Source: an uncultured Bacteroidales bacterium (lineage in GTDB: Bacteria > Bacteroidota > Bacteroidia > Bacteroidales > Muribaculaceae). From it: a stretch of 64,000 bases of DNA. Position numbers and translations under genes: made by a program. This document shows positions 43,770 through 51,688 of this stretch, in pieces. Under the pieces are notes generated by a model. The model was not told where the DNA came from, did not search any database, and saw nothing but the letters and a program-made list of their open reading frames with translations. The stretch spans positions 1 through 64,000 of the forward strand of contig CASENC010000035.1 of the NCBI GenBank assembly GCA_949289215.1, written 5' to 3'. Each line of letters opens with the position of its first letter. Position 1 is the first letter of the stretch.

Positions 43770-45475
43770 TGGATGTAAAGGTAAAAAATAAGGTTGCTGA
43801 AATACAGCGTGAACTGGAACAAGACGAACAACGCATATCGCTCTCCGATCCTGTGGCGAAAATGATGCTTGTGTCTTTGGCGCACCAGTCTTGTGAGATA
43901 GAGCGGAAGATGAATCAGACGGTGGATAGGCTGGCTGAGCGATTCTGTGATCAGGTTTTGTTGCAGAGCAACCTAAAGGCACAACCTGCTGTTACCGTGC
44001 TCAGCATCGGCAACGGACACGAATATGTACCTTATTATATTGATGAAAATGATGTGTTTACTTATAAATCCACGAAATGTAATTACCGTCCTATATTCAG
44101 AACGCGCATTGTGCCGGGCAGATTGGTGGCCTGTTTTATGCGCAATACCCTGTTGCAACCAGGTAAGTCGCCTGTTCAGGCTACATGGCCTGATAATCGG
44201 CACGATAAAGAGGTATGGCTGGCATTTGATGCATTGGGGGAAGTAAATACACTGGAAGATACAATGATTGCATTTTCTCATCCATTGCCATCGGGTATGC
44301 TGGTTGCAGAGGTTGGAGATGTGCAGATATCCATGTCGCCGGTAATGGAAGATACGCCAAGAACGTTAAACAGTAACTTCATGCTAACGGAGTTTTGGAA
44401 AAAGAGCTTGGTTTATTATGGATTATGGCTATATAGATTTGGGCAATGTCCCAATAAACGGACTCTCCGCCGTGGAGAAATCCCGGCTTGGATAATGGAT
44501 TCATATACGCAAGATATAATAGAACCGTTTGTTGGGAACCGTTACTTATGGATACGTATAAAATCGACAAAAGGGATTTCGTTACCACTCGATACGGCAA
44601 TATTGCTGAATAGCATCCCGGCTGTGAATTATGATATTCAAGACGTTAAATTGAGTTACAGTGAACCTATCCGGAGTTTGGAGAACGACAAAACCGGTAC
44701 ATTCTTCTTGGATATCGTGCAAAATCAGGAACAGGCACAAGAATTTTTTATTCGAGATTTTGATGTGTGCCAGTATGACGGAGAACGTATCAGGGAAGAT
44801 ATCATCAATCTTTACAATCACTATGTGAACGATTATTTTGCTTTTGTTGACAGTAATTCGTTGCACGATGGGGCAACGCTTCGCACCCTCCGGCAGGCCA
44901 TGATGCAAGTATATGATTCGCTGGACGAATATCGCTCGGGAAATGTGCGCCCATATGGCGGAACGTATGCTATACGAAACCCTCAGAATAATCAGCAACC
45001 GATGGTTTTGACCTATTTTACAACTAATGGCGAGCGTGGGAACTTTCTAAGGCGTGGAGGGAAATTAACATCAACAAATGCCGCCGTAGGAAACGTAGAA
45101 GCGTTAATTGATGCAACAGGAGGCCGAAATAAAGTCAAAGACATAAAGACTCGCAAAGAATTGGCAAAGCACATCGTGAACAGCAATGACCGGCTGTTTA
45201 CTAAAATGGACTTGCTGCAATATTGCAAAATGGAATTCATGCGTGCCTTTGGCGAGGAGGCGATGGGCTATTGCAGCATATCCCTGTCTGAAAGCAATGC
45301 CCCTGTTGACAAGCATATCGAAAAATGCATAAATGTGCATTTTAAAATCCTCTCAGAATCATTGAAAGAAGAAGTGAATAATTCTGATTTATTTGATTAC
45401 TTGAAGATTAATATCGAGTTGAGAAAGAGCTTTTCTCAGCGTTTACATATCATAAGGATATATGGAAGAGAATAA
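43769..45475 (+). CDS. tssF: T6SS baseplate subunit TssF
   Basis: A 568-residue baseplate wedge protein. The start holds the family-typical stretch ISLSDPVAKMMLVSLAHQSCEIERKMNQTVDRLAERFCDQVL followed by LKAQPAVTVLS, the helix and early strand region of TssF. A phrase FDALGEVNTLEDTMIAF and a later TNGERGNFLRRGGKLTSTNAAVG also fit the fold. Its start codon overlaps the TssE stop, and its last 14 bases overlap the next gene, a putative effector. The overlap makes the effector part of the baseplate translational unit. Confidence 0.88.
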   Translation: MDVKVKNKVAEIQRELEQDEQRISLSDPVAKMMLVSLAHQSCEIERKMNQTVDRLAERFCDQVLLQSNLKAQPAVTVLSIGNGHEYVPYYIDENDVFTYKSTKCNYRPIFRTRIVPGRLVACFMRNTLLQPGKSPVQATWPDNRHDKEVWLAFDALGEVNTLEDTMIAFSHPLPSGMLVAEVGDVQISMSPVMEDTPRTLNSNFMLTEFWKKSLVYYGLWLYRFGQCPNKRTLRRGEIPAWIMDSYTQDIIEPFVGNRYLWIRIKSTKGISLPLDTAILLNSIPAVNYDIQDVKLSYSEPIRSLENDKTGTFFLDIVQNQEQAQEFFIRDFDVCQYDGERIREDIINLYNHYVNDYFAFVDSNSLHDGATLRTLRQAMMQVYDSLDEYRSGNVRPYGGTYAIRNPQNNQQPMVLTYFTTNGERGNFLRRGGKLTSTNAAVGNVEALIDATGGRNKVKDIKTRKELAKHIVNSNDRLFTKMDLLQYCKMEFMRAFGEEAMGYCSISLSESNAPVDKHIEKCINVHFKILSESLKEEVNNSDLFDYLKINIELRKSFSQRLHIIRIYGRE

Positions 45476-46346
45476 AACGTTTCATCTATCCGCTTCGTAT
45501 AATGTGTATGATTCTTCATTATTGCAAGATAACGAGAATATACTTGGGCATGATAATGATTGTATTTTGGGCAATAAACTCGAAGAGACAAATAAAATAC
45601 TTTGTACAGGAAGCGAGCATGAAAAAAAGAACAAATCTATTATTGATACAGTGCATATAGCATTAGATATAATAGGATGTTTTGACCCTACTGGTATTTC
45701 TGATGTAATAAATGCTGTTATATATTTATGCCAAGGTGATATAGAAAGTATGACGCTCTCATTGGTGGCCGTATTTATCCCAATTCCTGCCGGAGCGCTA
45801 AAAGGTGGGGTAAAGTATGCTAAAAAAGTTACAACCAAAAATGGTTATGTGTTTTGGTCTGGAGGAAATGATGCACGAAAGGCGGCTGAAGCGTTTGCAA
45901 AAGAGAATGGTTTCACTACATTTGAGATGACTTCTAAAGGACAACAAGTCGAAAGAAAGGTTAACAACAAGTATCTAAAACATCTATACAAACAAGAATA
46001 TAATGAGGCAATAAAAATTGCACGTAAAAAGGGGTTAAATAGTCGCGAAGATATAGATGCTTATGTTAGATACCACATGAATGATATACGGGATTTGGTT
46101 GAAGAGGCAAAATATGGCGGCTCAAATCAATTGTATATGTTGTTAGATGACAAACGAGTTGTTGAATGGGGTGGAAAACAATTTTCTATGGGATCAAAGC
46201 AATTTGCAGAAGAAGCAGCAAGGTCGGGCAAGGAGATCCATAATTTTCGAAAACGGAAATATAATCCTACAAGTATTTGGATAAAGGTTGAAAGACCTAT
46301 TATAAACCAACATGGCAAATTTTCAAAAGTACATTTAGTAAGATAA
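45462..46346 (+). CDS. putative T6SS effector with pre-toxin hydrophobic segment
   Basis: A 294-residue protein without signal peptide. Residues about 60-125 (VHIALDIIGCFDPTGISDVINAVIYLCQGD, then SLVAVFIPIPAGALKGGVKYAKK) closely parallel the segment before the toxin part of the DUF4280 effector (VQMALDVAGLAPGVGAIPDLLNAAISVLRGD, then SIVAAVPLVGDAVGGAKIAYRGAK). The C-terminal domain (about 127-294) begins NGYVFWSGGNDARKAAEAFAKENGFTTFEMTSKG; a WSGG phrase followed by an Ala-rich helix appears, from memory, in several polymorphic toxin tails, but I cannot name the family. There is no PAAR-like domain, so it would need Hcp or VgrG for delivery. No typical immunity gene follows. Confidence 0.6.
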   Translation: MEENKTFHLSASYNVYDSSLLQDNENILGHDNDCILGNKLEETNKILCTGSEHEKKNKSIIDTVHIALDIIGCFDPTGISDVINAVIYLCQGDIESMTLSLVAVFIPIPAGALKGGVKYAKKVTTKNGYVFWSGGNDARKAAEAFAKENGFTTFEMTSKGQQVERKVNNKYLKHLYKQEYNEAIKIARKKGLNSREDIDAYVRYHMNDIRDLVEEAKYGGSNQLYMLLDDKRVVEWGGKQFSMGSKQFAEEAARSGKEIHNFRKRKYNPTSIWIKVERPIINQHGKFSKVHLVR

Positions 46347-46789
46347 TGATACAATGTGATAATTGCGGCTATCCCGTAATAAATGGAATGAAGACCTGTC
46401 CGAATTGCCGGGCAGATATGTCTGAAGTGACAGTAACACCTTTCCCGGTAGAAAGAGATGGGTATGATTACGATGCGGATGATGAGGTTCCCGCCTGTTC
46501 CTTGCGTCCATTGGCTTTGTCGGGCGAAAGAGAAATGAAGGAAGAAACCTATGACGAGGGTGCCGAGGTCTATCTTTCCCGGAATAATACCGTTCCACAT
46601 GACATGACGATTGACGAAGAGGAGCAGGCTTGCTTGTTTTACGCTGATGGCCATTGGTTCATAGAAGACCGCTCCCGTGACAATTCAACTTATGTACATG
46701 CCGGGGCCGGTATAAAACTGGAATCGGGCGACATCATCAAAATGGGAAACAGACTTTTTGAATTTAATATAAAGAACAGAAAAAAATAA
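46346..46789 (+). CDS. zinc-ribbon plus FHA-like protein
   Basis: A 147-residue cytosolic protein. The N-terminus is a zinc ribbon (CDNCGYPVINGMKTCPNC, two CxxC pairs). After an acidic linker of about 50 residues, the C-terminal 65 residues look like an FHA-type beta domain (ACLFYADGHWFIEDRSRDNSTYVHAGAGIKLESGDIIKMGNRLFEF). The DRSRDNSTYV loop replaces the usual S-x-N-G-T, and the early GR-SxxH part is missing or weak, so phosphopeptide binding is uncertain. It starts at the stop of the effector gene. It is likely a small adaptor in the regulatory part that follows. Confidence 0.75.
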   Translation: MIQCDNCGYPVINGMKTCPNCRADMSEVTVTPFPVERDGYDYDADDEVPACSLRPLALSGEREMKEETYDEGAEVYLSRNNTVPHDMTIDEEEQACLFYADGHWFIEDRSRDNSTYVHAGAGIKLESGDIIKMGNRLFEFNIKNRKK

Positions 46790-46794
46790 TTTCT

Positions 46795-47082
46795 ATGATA
46801 ATTCCTGCTATAAGAAGCCTTTTGCCTATATTGCTAAAGTCGGCAAGATTTACTCCTACTTCAAATGAAGTAGCAGTCCTTTCCCGTTTGGTAAATAGAA
46901 TGAAATACCTTCGTTCTGGAACGTTTTCCATACGAGATGTGGCAAGGAAGGTAGTCGATGAGTGTAAACTATCTCATCAATCTGTAAACCCAACAGTCGA
47001 ATTGTTTAAAAACAAGTGGGGTTGGGATAAAGAAAAGCTTATTGACGTACTGGAAGCTCTGTGGAAGGGGTTAAATAAATAA
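46795..47082 (+). CDS. small basic helical protein, unknown
   Basis: A 95-residue basic protein of helical character (AVLSRLVNRMKYLRSGTFSIRDVARKVVDECKLSH; LFKNKWGWDKEKLIDVLEALWKGLNK). No signal peptide; the N-terminal IIPAIRSLLPILL is hydrophobic but short and followed by basic residues. It sits between the zinc-ribbon/FHA gene and the pseudokinase gene, 5 bases and 6 bases away. I do not recognise it; the fold could be a small helical DNA- or protein-binding domain. Confidence 0.6.
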   Translation: MIIPAIRSLLPILLKSARFTPTSNEVAVLSRLVNRMKYLRSGTFSIRDVARKVVDECKLSHQSVNPTVELFKNKWGWDKEKLIDVLEALWKGLNK

Positions 47083-47088
47083 TGGATT

Positions 47089-48384
47089 ATGAGAAGCAAT
47101 TCAGTTCAACGCTGCGATTTTCGTATGCATGATATGATAGATGGCAAGTTCAGGGTGGAGAGAGTTCTCAATTCCACTCGTACCGACCAGGAATTTAAGG
47201 TGAATGATACGTCAGGAAATGAATATATCCTGAAGTTGCTAAAACTTTGGGAGATAGAACCGCATTTACGTCAACGGATTTTGCTGTCGGCCGATAATGA
47301 AATAAAGAGTTGCCTGATAAAAAGTAATTATCTTACCAATATCGTTTACACAGGTGTGGTAAACGGAAATCCGTATTTGCTTATGGAATATTGTAAATCA
47401 TCGGATTTGTCGTATTTCATCAGGAATCAAAAAGCGGACATAGTAAAAACGTCCAAAGAAATATTGTATGGGTTACGTGACTTGCATGAATCGGGAAAAG
47501 TTCATTGTCGGTTAACTCCTGAAAATATCCTTATAACTGACGATAATCATGTCAAGATAACAAATTATGTGGTACTTGGGGGAAGAGCCAATTTATTGGC
47601 GAGCAAAAATAAAACGTTGCGCTCCCGGTTATTAGATAAGTCATTGGCTTATCGTGCTCCCGAATTATATCGTATAGAGCAGTGTTCCACAGTTCTTCCG
47701 GCGATGGATATATTTTCTTTTGGTGTTATCCTCTTTCAACTTTTAACTGGAGAACTTCCGTTTGGAAGGCTTGAGACAGAAGCTGATTGGATTCACTATC
47801 AATCACGAGCAAAGAACAACGATTGGAACAAAAATATACTGTTGCGCAATGCGCAGCGTGACATGTGGATTGGCATTTTGGATATATGCCTATCCTCAGA
47901 AGTGGCCGGACGCGCCAAAGATGTGGATGAAATAATCAGTATGCTTCCCGATGATGAATGCCAGTATGTGGGTGTTGCCGGAAGTAGGGTCGAAGTGCCA
48001 CAATCCATTCAGCATGGTGTGATGTTGCATATCATGCAAGGAGATGAACTTGATAAATATTACCGATTGCCCGAGGTAATGCAATTGCCCAAAAGAATTA
48101 TTACGATAGGAAGAGCCGATGCCTCGGTGTTCAATATGATACAATTGTCGGAGCGGGCATCGGCTTATATTTCCCGCCGTCATTGTACAATCGAATTTGA
48201 TGACGAAAATGACATCTGGTACATTCGTGACGGCCAATGGGATAAAGGTAATGATGAAGGTTGGTCTTGTTCCCTGAATGGAACTTTTGTTAATTCAGAG
48301 GTTGTCACGAAAGAAGGCCATAAGATTGTGCCCGGTGATATCATCTCTATCGGGGATATGAAATTAAGAGTTGAAGCTTACTAA
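47089..48384 (+). CDS. pseudokinase fused to an FHA domain
   Basis: A 431-residue cytosolic protein. Residues about 10-285 have the kinase fold pattern: the strand-3 Lys in YILKLLKLW, then LLMEYCKSSDLSYFI, ILYGLRDLHESGKVH, and AYRAPELYRIEQ with MDIFSFGVILFQLLTGELPF. However, the catalytic loop reads HCRLTPEN (Asp lost) and the metal-binding DFG is replaced by TNY, so transfer of phosphate is not expected. There is no proper glycine loop either. Residues about 325-431 form an FHA domain (RIITIGRADASVFNMIQL, SRRHCTIEF, CSLNGTFVN). It likely acts as a phospho-reading scaffold or allosteric partner of the true kinase at 48402. Confidence 0.88.
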   Translation: MRSNSVQRCDFRMHDMIDGKFRVERVLNSTRTDQEFKVNDTSGNEYILKLLKLWEIEPHLRQRILLSADNEIKSCLIKSNYLTNIVYTGVVNGNPYLLMEYCKSSDLSYFIRNQKADIVKTSKEILYGLRDLHESGKVHCRLTPENILITDDNHVKITNYVVLGGRANLLASKNKTLRSRLLDKSLAYRAPELYRIEQCSTVLPAMDIFSFGVILFQLLTGELPFGRLETEADWIHYQSRAKNNDWNKNILLRNAQRDMWIGILDICLSSEVAGRAKDVDEIISMLPDDECQYVGVAGSRVEVPQSIQHGVMLHIMQGDELDKYYRLPEVMQLPKRIITIGRADASVFNMIQLSERASAYISRRHCTIEFDDENDIWYIRDGQWDKGNDEGWSCSLNGTFVNSEVVTKEGHKIVPGDIISIGDMKLRVEAY

Positions 48385-48401
48385 AATCAAATTTGTTTTT
48401 T

Positions 48402-50069
48402 ATGTATGTCATAAAATTACAAGGTGACGTAGAGAAACGCGCAGGCATATACTACGAGTATGATGCTGATTCCACACCACTAGGAGAAGGTGGTATGGGG
48501 CGTGTGTTTAAGGGATACAAGGTGGTTGAAAGAACGGGGGAAAGAACACCTGTTGCAATTAAAGCCATATATGATAATATCCCGGAGCATGTTGTGGAAA
48601 GAGCAAGGCGGGAAGCCAACATTCGATTGGATAACGACAACTTGATACGGATGCTTGGTTTTGTTGAAACTACAACCACTATTGAAGGGGCTGGGAGCAA
48701 AGTACATTACCATGTGGTTATGGAACTCCTGGTCGGTGTAACACTTGAGAATGTGATAAATGGTATCACTTCAGATCAGACCGGCATGCAAATCCCTTTT
48801 GCGGCTGAAATATATAGCCAATACATTCAAAACCGGTATTCAACTGTTGTAAGGATAATGAAGCCTATACTTTCGGGGTTGATGGCTTTGCATGACAACG
48901 GTTTTATACATAGGGATATTGACCCGTCTAATATTATGCTGTCGATAGACGGCAAAATAAAACTTATAGATTTTGGTATTTGCAAGCAGATTGTGTCTCT
49001 TGGTAGTGTTGACAAAGCTTTAACTGCAACCGGTGTATTTATGGGTAAGGTTAATTATGCCGCACCCGAATTGGTGCTTGGAGATGTCAAGAACCAGAAT
49101 TACACGACCGATATTTATGCGTTGGGGGTCTTATTGTTCCAATTATGCACAGGGCATCTTCCTTTCAGCGGAACTGATCAAGAAATCCTTTCCGCAAACC
49201 TGCGCAAACCTCTTCCGTTAAAAGAAATCCAAAATAACGACTATAAAAAAATCATAAAAAAGGCGACTGAAAAAGAACAGGCAAAAAGATATGCTTCTGT
49301 TGCAGAATTAAGGGTGGATTTGGAGCGTATCTCTACAAATGTAAGTAAAAACAATTTCGGGTGGAAGAAAGTGGTTGTGGTAGGCGCCCTTGTTGCAGCA
49401 ATAATGGCTGCTGTCATAATTTGTATTAACTATCTGCCTGATGACCAACCAAACGAGAAAGGAATAATAACCACCAAGCAACCCACTTGTGAGGAAATTT
49501 ATAGTAAAGCATTATCCTTGCTTGGGCAAACAGATAGCATTCAGCTACAGATACGGGGAAAAGAAATGCTCAAATTATTAGTAGAGGATAGCCTGTATGC
49601 TCCGGCTCAACAACAGTATTATGTGGTGTTGCTAAATTCAAATAGTCCTGAAGAGGTTAAAAAAGGATTTTCCGGATTGGAAAAAATGGCATTATCCGAT
49701 ACATTGAATGCCGAAGCTATGTTTGAATGTGGCCTGACTCTCTCAAAGAGTAACAAAGTATTTAATGTGCCAACTGTGCGGCAGGCATTTTTAGGAATTG
49801 AACCAGATTTGCCGAAGGCAAATGAATGGCTTTACAAGGCAATGCGTTTGGATGGTTCTGATTATAAGTCGGTTTATTGGGCTTTTAACAACCTGATGGA
49901 AATGAAATTAGATGGGTCATTACCTTCGAATGGAGACAAGAAAATTGTAGAGCTGTATAGACTTTTTGAAAATAGAATATTAAATCATAATGATGCCACG
50001 GCCAAGATATACAAAAAGGCCATTATTAGTGATAAGGAAACCTTGAAGGCTTGGGGATTAATTAATTGA
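48402..50069 (+). CDS. membrane Ser/Thr protein kinase with helical-repeat sensor, paralogue 3
   Basis: A 555-residue kinase starting at the ATG at 48402 (MYVIKLQGDVEKRAGIYYEYD). It shares build and lead-in with the kinases at 16623 and 27318. Glycine loop LGEGGMG, Lys in VAIK, HRDIDPSN, DFG in LIDFGICK, and APE are present, with Asp again where the catalytic-loop Lys is usual. A membrane helix (VVVVGALVAAIMAAVIICINYL, about 325-346) leads to an exported helical domain of about 210 residues with Sel1-like pairs (KGFSGLEKMALSDTLNAEAMFECGLTL). A WG-repeat gene follows 10 bases after its stop, mirroring the 27318/28816 pair. Confidence 0.9.
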   Translation: MYVIKLQGDVEKRAGIYYEYDADSTPLGEGGMGRVFKGYKVVERTGERTPVAIKAIYDNIPEHVVERARREANIRLDNDNLIRMLGFVETTTTIEGAGSKVHYHVVMELLVGVTLENVINGITSDQTGMQIPFAAEIYSQYIQNRYSTVVRIMKPILSGLMALHDNGFIHRDIDPSNIMLSIDGKIKLIDFGICKQIVSLGSVDKALTATGVFMGKVNYAAPELVLGDVKNQNYTTDIYALGVLLFQLCTGHLPFSGTDQEILSANLRKPLPLKEIQNNDYKKIIKKATEKEQAKRYASVAELRVDLERISTNVSKNNFGWKKVVVVGALVAAIMAAVIICINYLPDDQPNEKGIITTKQPTCEEIYSKALSLLGQTDSIQLQIRGKEMLKLLVEDSLYAPAQQQYYVVLLNSNSPEEVKKGFSGLEKMALSDTLNAEAMFECGLTLSKSNKVFNVPTVRQAFLGIEPDLPKANEWLYKAMRLDGSDYKSVYWAFNNLMEMKLDGSLPSNGDKKIVELYRLFENRILNHNDATAKIYKKAIISDKETLKAWGLIN

Positions 50070-50079
50070 TGTAATAGAA

Positions 50080-51276
50080 ATGAAGAATTTTTTACTTGTT
50101 ACTGCTGCTATTGTTCTTTTCTTGCCCTCGGTTCATGGGCAAGGGTTTGAATATGATAGCAAGACCGATTTAGGGCATGGACTGCATAAAGTTAAAAGCG
50201 GTGATTTTTATGGGATTATAGATGACAACGATAATGTTATTGTTTCTGTTGAATTTCAAGATATTTTATTCAGGGAAGGCAAGGCTTTGTTGATAAAGGG
50301 TGATGTAATAGAAGGTATTGTTGACTCATTGGGAAATTCAAAATTATTTGACATAAAATATAAGGCTCACCCTAAATTCCGGTATATATATGATGGCCAT
50401 ATCATAATAGGGAACGATGAGAAATGGGGATTTTTAACAGCCGACGGAGTTCCTTTATATGTGGAAGAATCAAAGATTAAATCATTTTTTTCTTTGGGTA
50501 AAAAACATCCGACAATGTTTGATGTGGTATTTCCTTTTGTCGAAGGATATGCTGCAGTATATACCGACAGAAGTGGATGGCTGCATATTGATAAGGCGGG
50601 AGCAAAACGTTTCGTCCTGGAGGATAAGAAGATGAAAGCCTTATTTCGTTCGTCTGTTTATAAGGGGGAATGTATTATTGTTACAGATGAAGGCATTAAG
50701 CAATATCAGGAAACTGGCGAAATGCAAGCTGTGGTAAAACGCGTTTTATCATCGTCAATCACCAATGCTAATTATATGTTGGATGCACTGCCTGCGAGAT
50801 TAATATACAACGAGGGTATCCTTACGATGGATTCTTTAATGCGTGTTTCTAAATATGAATCTAATTCTGATTCTATTGTGTTTATTGAGAAACCGCGAAA
50901 GACTGTTGTTAAGAAGGCTGTTATTGTTCCGCTTGATACATTATCAATAAAAGAGGATTTAGATGTTCAATTGATTTATAAAAATTTGCAGGCAAACGGA
51001 AGAGGTAAAGCATACACGGAAATTAAACTACAGAATACGTCTAATGAAAAAATTGAAAATCTTTCTGTTTCATTGGAATGTGCAGGAGCCGAAAGGGAAT
51101 GGGAAGGAACGATAGATGCTCTTTCGGAACATAAATTGTCGTTTAATATCCCGGCTCGTTTTTCTTCTGCTTCAATCACACGTAAGATTCAGGTTGTAAT
51201 AAGATACAAGGATGAGACTGTTGAACATACATTGCCTGTTACTATAAAAAGATATAACCCGATAAGATCTCGATAA
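50080..51276 (+). CDS. exported WG-repeat protein, paralogue 3
   Basis: A 398-residue exported protein (signal MKNFLLVTAAIVLFLPSVHG). WG-like repeats fill the first 190 residues (SGDFYGIIDDNDNVIVSVEFQDILF; NDEKWGFLTADGVPLYVEES; RSGWLHIDKAG). The C-terminal 110 residues are a beta-sandwich type domain (KAYTEIKLQNTSNEKIENLSVSLECAG). It is shorter than the other two WG proteins and has no long basic tail. It is the last gene of the operon; a folded inverted repeat at 51434 follows. It probably works with the kinase encoded just upstream. Confidence 0.85.
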   Translation: MKNFLLVTAAIVLFLPSVHGQGFEYDSKTDLGHGLHKVKSGDFYGIIDDNDNVIVSVEFQDILFREGKALLIKGDVIEGIVDSLGNSKLFDIKYKAHPKFRYIYDGHIIIGNDEKWGFLTADGVPLYVEESKIKSFFSLGKKHPTMFDVVFPFVEGYAAVYTDRSGWLHIDKAGAKRFVLEDKKMKALFRSSVYKGECIIVTDEGIKQYQETGEMQAVVKRVLSSSITNANYMLDALPARLIYNEGILTMDSLMRVSKYESNSDSIVFIEKPRKTVVKKAVIVPLDTLSIKEDLDVQLIYKNLQANGRGKAYTEIKLQNTSNEKIENLSVSLECAGAEREWEGTIDALSEHKLSFNIPARFSSASITRKIQVVIRYKDETVEHTLPVTIKRYNPIRSR

Positions 51277-51433
51277 CTGATTCCTGTTTTTGCGGATAGC
51301 AATAATCATTCTAACGAAAGTGGGTGTGCCGAAATGCAAATTCAGGGGCGGCAAAGCCGTCTAATTTGAGGTAACCGATGTGTAAGGTGAAGCCGAACCG
51401 AACCATCGGAGTATGAAACCATCATATTTAAAA

Positions 51434-51490
51434 CGGCCTCAAAGAGGTAGAATGCATTGGACCGTAATGTGTTCGACCTTTTTGAGGCCG
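51434..51490 (+). terminator. probable terminator of the secretion operon
   Basis: CGGCCTCAAAGAGGT (51434-51448) pairs with ACCTTTTTGAGGCCG (51476-51490), with one offset T, around a loop that has further internal pairing (CATT/AATG). It lies about 160 bases past the last operon gene. There is no clean U run after it, so termination strength is uncertain. Confidence 0.5.
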
Positions 51491-51494
51491 AGCT

Positions 51495-51597
51495 TATTTA
51501 CTGAATATCCCTATTTACTGAATGTTCCAGTTGTAGAGATACAAAATCGCATTTTGATGCGCCTCCTATAACTTCAATGTTGGAATTTTGATACGCC
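51495..51597. repeat. short direct repeats at the right junction of the island
   Basis: TATTTACTGAAT occurs at 51495-51506 and again at 51512-51523. ATTTTGATGCGCC at 51551-51563 recurs with one change at 51585-51597. The stretch 51277-51610 has no convincing gene and looks like decayed mobile DNA between the operon and the ilv genes. I find no matching copy of these repeats at the left side of the island. Confidence 0.4.
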
Positions 51598-51616
51598 CTC
51601 GTTCACAATTGCATAC

Positions 51617-51656
51617 ACACAAAGGACTCCTGCGCAGATGCGGGAGTCCTTTGTGT
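51617..51656. terminator. terminator of the ilv operon
   Basis: A perfect 14-bp stem (ACACAAAGGACTCC at 51617-51630 with GGAGTCCTTTGTGT at 51643-51656), just past the end of ilvC on the minus strand. The T-rich arm serves as the tail. Confidence 0.75.
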
Positions 51657-51688
51657 CGGTTAAACCATATCTGCCTCGGCGGCGAGGA

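Noticed and set aside
30732-45475. Prophage tail or extracellular contractile injection system
   Set aside because: The presence of TssK, TssE, TssF, two Hcp proteins, a ClpV-like ATPase and DUF4280/VgrG fits a T6SS; there are no phage head, lysis or tape-measure genes.
51300-51430. Group II intron fragment
   Set aside because: Some short palindromes look intron-like, but no domain V, no reverse transcriptase and no consensus ends can be shown.
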